Part shown: positions 58,092-64,000 of the stretch, one piece after another
Numbering within the stretch: the stretch's first letter is position 1
Layout: each line of letters opens with the position of its first letter
Source of the DNA: Desulfopila inferna
Lineage (GTDB): Bacteria; Desulfobacterota; Desulfobulbia; Desulfobulbales; Desulfocapsaceae
Reading direction: 5' to 3'
Assembly: GCF_016919005.1 (NCBI RefSeq)
Contig: NZ_JAFFQE010000001.1
Coordinates: 620,001 to 684,000 of the forward strand
DNA: 64,000 bases
Made by a program: the position numbers and the translations under genes
Notes under the pieces: generated by a model
What the model was told of the DNA's origin: nothing
Database searches by the model: none
The model's input: the letters and a program-made list of their open reading frames with translations, nothing else

Positions 58092-58107
58092 TACAAATAT
58101 TATGCCA
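58092..58107 (-). promoter_or_regulatory. Candidate sigma-54 promoter of pilA
   Basis: On the minus strand TGGCAT-AATAT-TTGTA, differing from TGGCAC-N5-TTGCW at the C of -24 and at the C of the -12 GC. Spacing is correct. The predicted leader of about 120 bases and the AT-rich surroundings resemble known pilA promoters, but the -12 deviation lowers confidence. The rest of the 57960-58544 interval has no gene. Confidence 0.42.
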
Positions 58108-58544
58108 TTAGATTTATTCTGATATGCTTTCATATTTTTATACAATTTATTCAATAGTTGAGAAGCCAGCTGAAACCTTTGGTCAATTTTCCAATTACGA
58201 AAACCGCACTGGTGTGGTGACATTTTTTGTCAGTCACTTCTTTTTCTTTGACCAAAAACGTTAACCACCGAAATGAGCCTCTTACTCTCGTTGGCAATTC
58301 TTATTAAATATAGAGATCATTTACTACCACCGATATCTACTTGATGTCAATAGATATATTGATACATCAACGGGGTCTTGCATTGGCAGTGTCAATTATT
58401 TTTCGCACATTTGACTTTGAGGTAGTCGTTTAATTCATTTTTTCTTTCAATTTCTGGTCGAGCGCAGCATTGGGGCAAATGGGTATATGGGGGTATATGG
58501 GGTCAGGTCTTGAAATATCATTTATGATATGTAAACATCCTTAC

Positions 58545-59408
58545 ATGGCCCGACCTTTACGAATAGAATATCCAGGAGCCGTGTATCATATCACCTCTCG
58601 TGGAAATGCCAGGCAAAACATTTTCCTCTGTGACACTGACCGTTTGACATTTCTCAAGGTGCTATCAAATACCATTGAGAAATACAATTGGCTCTGTCAT
58701 GGCTTTTGTCTGCTCGACAATCACTACCATCTTGTCATCGAGACTCTTGATCCCAATTTGTCTCTGGGAATGCGACAGCTAAACGGCGTCTACACTCAGA
58801 CCTTCAACCGGGCCAAGCAAAGAGTCGGTCATGTTTTTCAGGGACGATATAAAGCCATTCTCGTGGAAAAGGAGAGTCATCTTCTCGAGGTTTGTCGATA
58901 TGTGGTTCTCAATCCTGTCCGGGCTGGAATGGTTTCCAAACCTGCCGAATGGGAATGGAGCAGTTACACAAGCACTGCCTTTACCGGCACTGCACCGAAA
59001 TACTTATGTATCGATTGGGTGCTGAGACAGTTTTCCGAAGACAAAACCGCTGCCAGGCAACAATATCGCCAATTTGTTGCGGAAGGTTTACAGGATAAAC
59101 AGGAACACTTCTGGAAAAAGCTTGTTGGTCAGATTATTCTGGGAAGCGAGAAATTTGTGGCGATGTTGGAAGAGCATATAGAAGACAAGCAAGAGATCGG
59201 AGAAATCCCACGCTCCCAGCGCTTTCCTGGGCGCCCATCACTTGATCGGATCTTCGCGGGCATTGCCAATGCTTCAAGACAACGACGCAAACTGCTCATT
59301 GCCGAAACTCATATCAAATACGGCTATACATTGAAAGAGATTGCCGACTTTCTTGGAATTCATTATACCACGGTGAGTAAGATAGTTGCCGCTCTAAGAA
59401 AATTGTGA
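58545..59408 (+). CDS. REP-associated tyrosine transposase (RAYT) with C-terminal HTH
   Basis: A 287-residue Y1/HUH transposase-like protein. It begins MARPLRIEYPGAVYHITSRG, the RAYT signature, and has LLDNHYHLVIE (HUH-type His pair, about 60-70), NPVRAGMVSKPAEWEWSSY (about 126-144) and a C-terminal helix-turn-helix (KEIADFLGIHYTTVSKI). RAYTs act on REP palindromes, and several are present in this window. The preceding GGGGTCAGGTCTTGAAATAT segment is repeated at the remnant near 62195. I chose the ATG at 58545; a longer frame extends to 58470. Confidence 0.9.
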   Translation: MARPLRIEYPGAVYHITSRGNARQNIFLCDTDRLTFLKVLSNTIEKYNWLCHGFCLLDNHYHLVIETLDPNLSLGMRQLNGVYTQTFNRAKQRVGHVFQGRYKAILVEKESHLLEVCRYVVLNPVRAGMVSKPAEWEWSSYTSTAFTGTAPKYLCIDWVLRQFSEDKTAARQQYRQFVAEGLQDKQEHFWKKLVGQIILGSEKFVAMLEEHIEDKQEIGEIPRSQRFPGRPSLDRIFAGIANASRQRRKLLIAETHIKYGYTLKEIADFLGIHYTTVSKIVAALRKL

Positions 59409-59574
59409 CATTTCAATTCTGAGCAGCTGCCTTTGGTTGTGGTCAACGTTTTCAGCTATAGTGGTTAGAGATATCCATCAGGGGCTTTACCGAAATTAAA
59501 GATATATGGCCAAACATTCACCCAGTATCAGCTCGGAAACTCAAAGAAGCTTGCAGGTTCCTTGCAGCACCGAT

Positions 59575-59934
59575 TCAACCCTCTTCTGCTTGCATCTTCT
59601 CCAAAACAGCTATCAACATAGGTCGCAAAGACGGGATATCCTCCTTGACTGTGCGCCACACAACTTCCAAACTTACCCCAGCATAGTCGTGAATCAATTT
59701 GTCACGCATTCCGGCGAGACTTTTCCAAGGAATATCAGCAAAACGCCGTCGAAGATCAACTGGAATCTTTCTGGCAGCCTCGCCGATGATTTCAAGACAG
59801 CGAATAACAGCAAAGGAGGTTTTATCATCCTCAGTGAACCTGGGAAGATCCAAGCCGTTGGTAAATTCTTCGGCCTTGTCCATAGCCTCAAGAATATCCC
59901 TTAAATAATCCTGAACGAAACGTGGCTCTTTCAT
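59575..59934 (-). CDS. hepT: HepT-like toxin (DUF86 ribonuclease)
   Basis: A 119-residue all-helical protein of the HepT (DUF86, HEPN) family. The catalytic motif R-x4-6-H is present as RDKLIHDY (about 77-84). In HepT/MntA (type VII) systems the antitoxin adds AMP to a tyrosine near the motif and inactivates the toxin; a Tyr is present two residues after the His. The start overlaps the mntA stop (ATGA). Confidence 0.85.
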   Translation of the reverse strand: MKEPRFVQDYLRDILEAMDKAEEFTNGLDLPRFTEDDKTSFAVIRCLEIIGEAARKIPVDLRRRFADIPWKSLAGMRDKLIHDYAGVSLEVVWRTVKEDIPSLRPMLIAVLEKMQAEEG

Positions 59935-60260
59935 ATGGACAAAACCTCATCCAGTATGCGCTTGCCTATGGAAGGTTTAAGCGCCTCCTTTTGCACCAGG
60001 TCTACTGAAACTCCGAGAAGGTGTGAAAGATCCCTCTCCAGGTCAAGAAATCTTAACATTCCAGGTACTTTTGAAAACTCAACCAGAACATCAAGATCGC
60101 TTCCCTTGCGCTGTTCGCCTCGGACATAAGAGCCAAACAGCCCCAGTGAGACCACAGCATACTCCCGGCGCAAACGCGGCAGTTCCAAGCGAAGCCGATC
60201 GGCTGCCGTCTGCGCATTTATTTTTTCTCTTCTTGCGCTTCCCATAATCCCTCTATTCAT
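59931..60260 (-). CDS. mntA: MntA-like nucleotidyltransferase antitoxin
   Basis: A 109-residue minimal nucleotidyltransferase. The motif GSYVRGEQRKGSDLDVLVEF shows GS-x10-DxD (about 43-57), the catalytic pattern of MNT proteins. It would AMPylate HepT encoded immediately downstream. Two in-frame ATGs (60260, 60245) compete; neither has a good ribosome site, so the N-terminus is uncertain. Confidence 0.83.
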   Translation of the reverse strand: MNRGIMGSARREKINAQTAADRLRLELPRLRREYAVVSLGLFGSYVRGEQRKGSDLDVLVEFSKVPGMLRFLDLERDLSHLLGVSVDLVQKEALKPSIGKRILDEVLSI

Positions 60261-60422
60261 AGGTAACTGTCCAACAGTATCTGATAATGGGTAAAATGTC
60301 TTTCATTAATGAAGCTTACGTCATTTTAAAGCAAACTTGAATGAAATTGCAAGATATAAAGGCTCATGCGCTCACGGGGGGCTCGGGGACAGTCATGGGT
60401 GACACCATTTATACTGATTTTT

Positions 60423-61634
60423 TCAAACATTAAGTTTGGATGCCGAAATATGCCTGTCAATGCATTTTTTTAAATCAGGCGGCAAGTCGAACTTGCCATA
60501 ATTTTCTTCCCACTCTGAAATAGTTGCATCCACTGTTTCACGCACGATTTTCAATACTACATACCGAGGAAGCTGGAACTTCCCTGCCATTTTTTCGAAA
60601 TGGTACATCGAAATATCTTTCATTTCCTTTGTGTTATAAAGTTTAAGGGCAAGCTTGTCGTTGGGGATATACGGAACTGTCGAGACCAGGTCGTAAGCTG
60701 GTGACAGGCTTGCGGTTCGCCCGTCTGGATAAATGAAAGACCAATTCTTTAAATGCATGTCTCCATTACCTATCAAGATACTAAATACCAGCCGTCGGAT
60801 AAATTCTTCCAACCCGGCTTCTCCCGCGAGAAGCCAAACCATATTGGCGATGTTACCATAACTGACACCTTGATATTTTTTTTCGGGATAAACGTTGTAA
60901 ACCTGAGCAAAATCTTCAATATGAATACGCTTTCCACCAGATGCTCTATCGAAACGTTTAACTGCAAGCGCGAAACGTCCACCGAGCATACCCATTTCAG
61001 GAAGCCCATCGATCTCTTGCAATTGCACAAGACGAATCTCGGGAATCGAAATACCAATACCGGCGGCAAGCTGCATCATGGCAAACCCATTTTCCAGAAC
61101 ATGCAGATAATTTTGAGCCGGCAGTTTGATAATCCAATCTCCTCCGACCCCTCCTGCAGGGATTGTAAGTCTACCATGTCGCTCTGCAATCGCGGAGAAT
61201 TTCAACTGAACGCCAGCCAGTGAGAATCGATAAGGATGCTTCGCAACTTCATTTCCTTCTTCAATCTCTACCATAGAAGGCTTATGTTTCACCGTTCCCA
61301 ACGGAGCTACAGATACTGCACCGGGTAAATCTTCACCAAGGAGTTCAATTAACTTGAATTCCTCGGTAGATTTTACTTTTGCCAGTCTCGCCAGATACTC
61401 CCGCAAATGACCTTCAGGCAGCAGATTCGAAAAAAATGCCGGCAGCTTCGCCAAAGTCGCTTTGCTGTCCGGTATCAGCTCTCCTGATGGACGAAAGAAG
61501 GATTGACTGAGAACACATCTTTCTGGATCATTGAGGTATGCTTCATCAAAGGAAAAAAATATCTTCCGGCTTGGCAACATGGTCAGCATACCGATCGTAG
61601 TCTCATGCAGGCGAACTTCCAACATCCTGTTCAT
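60423..61634 (-). CDS. hipA: HipA-family serine/threonine kinase toxin
   Basis: A 403-residue HipA-type kinase. Catalytic residues: N and D in IGNGDMHLKNW (about 293-303) and D in SPAYDLVSTVP. The N-terminal segment LPAFFSNLLPEG is the typical HipA opening, followed by GAVSVAP and YRFSLAGVQLKFSA (phosphorylation/P-loop region). Kinase toxins of this type phosphorylate tRNA synthetases. The ATG at 61634 overlaps the hipB stop (ATGA); the longer frame to 61661 would overlap hipB. Confidence 0.9.
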   Translation of the reverse strand: MNRMLEVRLHETTIGMLTMLPSRKIFFSFDEAYLNDPERCVLSQSFFRPSGELIPDSKATLAKLPAFFSNLLPEGHLREYLARLAKVKSTEEFKLIELLGEDLPGAVSVAPLGTVKHKPSMVEIEEGNEVAKHPYRFSLAGVQLKFSAIAERHGRLTIPAGGVGGDWIIKLPAQNYLHVLENGFAMMQLAAGIGISIPEIRLVQLQEIDGLPEMGMLGGRFALAVKRFDRASGGKRIHIEDFAQVYNVYPEKKYQGVSYGNIANMVWLLAGEAGLEEFIRRLVFSILIGNGDMHLKNWSFIYPDGRTASLSPAYDLVSTVPYIPNDKLALKLYNTKEMKDISMYHFEKMAGKFQLPRYVVLKIVRETVDATISEWEENYGKFDLPPDLKKCIDRHISASKLNV

Positions 61635-61909
61635 GAGGTATCCTCTTCGTCTAACCGCCACCGCCTCTCATCCTCTTCCTGCCCGTACAGCAAAGCATGA
61701 AGTTGAGGCAAAAGCTGCCTGGGAACAAGAACCAGTTCCTGATCCAACACCCGAGCCATTTCAAGCACAGTGGTTAATCGTGGATCCGTCACCCCTCTCT
61801 CAATCTTAGACAAATGACTTTGCGGAAGGCCGAGCTTTTTTCCCATCTCTTCCTGCTTGAGCCCCATCGCCATACGGTATGATTTTAGTTGATCGATTAT
61901 CGTTTGCAT
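61631..61909 (-). CDS. hipB: HipB-like antitoxin (XRE family)
   Basis: A 92-residue protein with a helix-turn-helix (MGLKQEEMGKKLGLPQSHLS, about 14-33, followed by KIERG) and a helical tail. It binds HipA and represses the operon. It precedes hipA in the standard order with a four-base overlap. A perfect palindrome of 20-base arms lies three bases upstream of the start, the expected operator position. Confidence 0.9.
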   Translation of the reverse strand: MQTIIDQLKSYRMAMGLKQEEMGKKLGLPQSHLSKIERGVTDPRLTTVLEMARVLDQELVLVPRQLLPQLHALLYGQEEDERRWRLDEEDTS

Positions 61910-61911
61910 AG

Positions 61912-61961
61912 ATATATGCTAAAACATATTTATAATATTTGAAATATGTTTTAGCATATAT
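61912..61961. promoter_or_regulatory. Perfect palindromic operator of hipBA
   Basis: ATATATGCTAAAACATATTT (61912-61931) and its exact reverse complement (61942-61961), separated by ten bases. The length and placement directly upstream of hipB indicate a HipB dimer site overlapping the promoter. The remainder of the gap to 62609 contains only the RAYT remnant, the inverted-repeat element and a small hairpin near 62049-62071. Confidence 0.88.
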
Positions 61962-62194
61962 GATACTAAAAAAGCACGAGAGGTCCCGGTCAGGTATGTG
62001 CCTGGGCCACCCATTAAAATCCCCTCGTCAAGATACAATAACTCCATCGCAGGAAAATACTGTTTTCCTGCAAGGTAAAAGGTCTGTAAATAGAAAAGGC
62101 TATACCAGTTGAAAGTGGATTCAACTGCAATATCCGGATGCAGTATCTTTGAAAAGGTTCTAGTTCAGCCCTTACATCCCGGCTGGTTGGCCAA

Positions 62195-62276
62195 TCAGGT
62201 CTTGAAATATCGTTTTACTATGTTAAACATGCAAAACATGGTTCGCCTCTTGCGAATAGAATATCCAGGAGCTGCA
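62195..62276 (+). pseudogene. RAYT 5'-end remnant
   Basis: TCAGGTCTTGAAATATC and, 40 bases on, CGAATAGAATATCCAGGAGC closely match the leader and start of the RAYT at 58545. Translation gives MVRLLRIEYPGA and then diverges. Only about 80 bases are left; the rest of the gene is gone. It shows that the element has moved or been duplicated here and then decayed. Confidence 0.75.
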
Positions 62277-62405
62277 ACCTCTGCGGCAGATGACGTCTGT
62301 ACAAAATGTAACCAACATGGTTGCAGCATGAGAGCATAGAGGTGCACATACAGAATTGAATAACGAAAAAAATCTGTGACGTAACCGTGCAGGCTAATTG
62401 GCGTG

Positions 62406-62498
62406 TTTGTAAAACCCCCCAACGTGCTCTCTGCGTCATGCCGGTACCGGATCAAGTCCGGAATGACGGATACCGAAAATATTTGAGGTTTTTACGAG
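62406..62498. mobile_element. Miniature inverted-repeat element, copy B
   Basis: Related to copy A at 41432: GTAAAACCCCCCAACGTGCT on the left, GAGGTTTTTACGAG on the right, with one REP palindrome (GTCATGCCGGTACCGGATCA...TCCGGAATGACGG) inside. It is about 60 bases shorter, lacking the second palindrome. Confidence 0.7.
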
Positions 62499-62609
62499 CT
62501 TGTCAAGATTATCATCAGTTGAGAATATGGGAAATAGTAATTGAGCAAGAATACGTCTGGATCTGCTGCCGTTACTTTACCTGTTAAACTGAGTATCCGA
62601 GAGGTCGAT

Positions 62610-63830
62610 GTGAAGAAATATTTATCAAAATTATCGTTGTTGATTTTCCCGTTGCTGGTGTTCATCGGACTGGTCTCCGGCCCTGCTCAGGGAGCTGGAA
62701 ACGCGGATTTTGTGCAGTGGATTGCCGCATTATATCCGGAGGCCCAAAAAGAGGGCATCAGCAAAACTACCTGGGATACCGCCTTTTCCGATGTGACCGA
62801 GATCGATGCCCGTGTTCTTGAAAGAGCCAACTATCAGCCGGAGTTTACCACAGAGATCTGGGATTACCTGGATGCCCGGGTTAATCCTCTGTCCGTTGAA
62901 AAAGGAAAAAAGATGGGCAGATATTATTCCGGGACGCTCGCTGATGTTGAAAATAAATTCGGGGTTCAACAGTCGATCCTTCTCGCCATCTGGTCAATGG
63001 AATCGAATTATGGCGCCATCTTCGAAAAACCGGAGCGCTTGCATTATGTTCCAAGAGCCTTGGCAACACTCGCCTACGGAGATCCCAAGAGGCAAAAATT
63101 TGCTCGTAACCAGCTTTTTGCCGCGCTTAAAATTCTTCAAGCCGGAGATATAAAAAAGGAACAGCTGACCGGCTCCTGGGCTGGAGCAATGGGACATACA
63201 CAATTTATTCCCACCAGCTATCTTGCTTATGGTGTTGATATGGATGGCAACGGCCGTCGGGATATCTGGAATTCTATCCCCGATGCTCTGGCCACTGCTG
63301 CAAATTTGCTGCATGAAAATGGTTGGAGAACAGGGAAGACCTGGGGATACGAAGTAATTATTCCCTCGACAGGGGAAAAGTATAATGAGCAGACGAAAAC
63401 CCTGACGGAATGGGAACAGCTCGGATTCAAACGGCCGGGCGGCAGGGCCTATCCCTGGCCGCATGATAATGCTGTCCTTAAACTCATGGCCGGACCTGAT
63501 GGCCCTGCCTTTCTGATGATGAGAAACTTTTATGTCCTGAAAAACTACAATAATTCTGATTCATATGCTCTTGCCGTTGGACTTCTGGCCGACAAGATAG
63601 CGGGATGGGGAGGTCTGGACCAGTTATGGCCAAGGCCGGCAGGGTCCCTGAGCGTAGGAGAAAAAATTGAAATTCAGAAACGGCTGAAGCAGCGTGGCCA
63701 TTATTCCGGAGAAATCGATGGCTATCTTGGGAGTGGAACGAAAGCGGCTATAAGAAATTTTCAAGTCCAGGCCGGAATGGACGAAGATGGTGTTCCCTCG
63801 CAGCAGCTTCTTAGGGCTTTGCGTGAATAA
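62610..63830 (+). CDS. Lytic murein transglycosylase (MltB family) with peptidoglycan-binding tail
   Basis: Periplasmic enzyme cleaving the glycan backbone to 1,6-anhydromuramic products. The 406-residue protein has a signal peptide (about 1-28), an MltB/SLT-type catalytic domain with the Glu in LLAIWSMESNYG (about 121-132) and the family motif GSWAGAMGHTQFIPTSY (about 187-203). A C-terminal peptidoglycan-binding domain (about 345-406, EIQKRLKQRGHYSGEIDGYLG) follows. I chose the GTG at 62610, with GAGAGG upstream, because it puts the signal peptide at the start; a longer frame begins at 62541. Confidence 0.92.
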   Translation: MKKYLSKLSLLIFPLLVFIGLVSGPAQGAGNADFVQWIAALYPEAQKEGISKTTWDTAFSDVTEIDARVLERANYQPEFTTEIWDYLDARVNPLSVEKGKKMGRYYSGTLADVENKFGVQQSILLAIWSMESNYGAIFEKPERLHYVPRALATLAYGDPKRQKFARNQLFAALKILQAGDIKKEQLTGSWAGAMGHTQFIPTSYLAYGVDMDGNGRRDIWNSIPDALATAANLLHENGWRTGKTWGYEVIIPSTGEKYNEQTKTLTEWEQLGFKRPGGRAYPWPHDNAVLKLMAGPDGPAFLMMRNFYVLKNYNNSDSYALAVGLLADKIAGWGGLDQLWPRPAGSLSVGEKIEIQKRLKQRGHYSGEIDGYLGSGTKAAIRNFQVQAGMDEDGVPSQQLLRALRE

Positions 63831-64000
63831 GAGGAAGAACATTATGTATTCCTCAAGGTGCTTTCAGATAAACCTTTTACTTTCTGATTAAGGTCAGCAA
63901 ATAAATAGTTCCTTGTTCCGAGACAAATCCAAAATCTGCCCATAGACATGAGTTAACTACTTTAATATTATACATTTAGTAGATCAACCGACATCTCACA

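Overview
The window reads as a chromosomal piece of a sulfate-reducing member of the Desulfobacterota, most likely Desulfobulbales-like. Support comes from a dissimilatory-type ATP sulfurylase (sat), a tetraheme class III cytochrome c3, an octaheme hydroxylamine-oxidoreductase-like cytochrome, system II cytochrome c maturation genes (resB/ccsB) and a Myxococcus-type pilGHI transporter beside pilA. The taxon is an inference from gene content; no rRNA gene or tRNA was recognised.

Layout. 1-7.5 kb: partial ileS, then a divergent cell-envelope operon ftsE-ftsX-envC-like-ctpA, facing era. 7.8-12.8 kb: an RNase II/R-type nuclease, then a three-gene set made of a membrane-anchored XRE regulator, a small secreted protein and a degenerate diadenylate-cyclase-like (DAC) protein. 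13-15 kb: rpmB, two decayed ORFs (one a bacteriohemerythrin C-terminus) and aroC. 15.4-18.3 kb: resB, ccsB and cytochrome c3, closed by a strong terminator. 18.3-26.7 kb: a housekeeping run on the minus strand (glyS without glyQ, an atypical folE2-like gene, a CheY-like regulator, galT, dksA, moaC, dnaJ, rpoZ, purA). 27.3-28.4 kb: tatB-tatC. 28.7-32.7 kb: a tight four-gene minus-strand operon (SPFH/zinc-ribbon protein, zinc-ribbon protein, TadA-like deaminase, radical SAM protein) with no function known to me. 33-41.9 kb: octaheme cytochrome, aroB, sat, copA and a copZ-like chaperone, separated by six copies of a 90-bp palindromic repeat.

42-58 kb is a type IV pilus region: a lone pseudopilin, a PilR/PilS-like two-component pair, then a minus-strand operon fimT-pilW-pilV-pilX-pilY1-small secreted protein, and a second one pilA-pilH-pilI-pilG-like. 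Candidate sigma-54 promoters precede fimT and pilA, which fits the adjacent NtrC-type activator.

58.5-62.6 kb is an accessory island: a REP-associated tyrosine transposase (RAYT), a HepT/MntA toxin-antitoxin pair, a HipBA pair with a perfect 20-bp-arm palindrome upstream, a RAYT remnant and a miniature inverted-repeat element. REP-like palindromes (GTCATTCCGG...CCGGAATCC type) are scattered over the right half and are plausible RAYT substrates. The window ends with an MltB-type lytic transglycosylase.

Functionally, FtsEX, the EnvC-like protein, CtpA and the transglycosylase concern peptidoglycan turnover; ResB/CcsB serve maturation of the two multiheme cytochromes; and the pilus operons form one regulated surface-appendage module.
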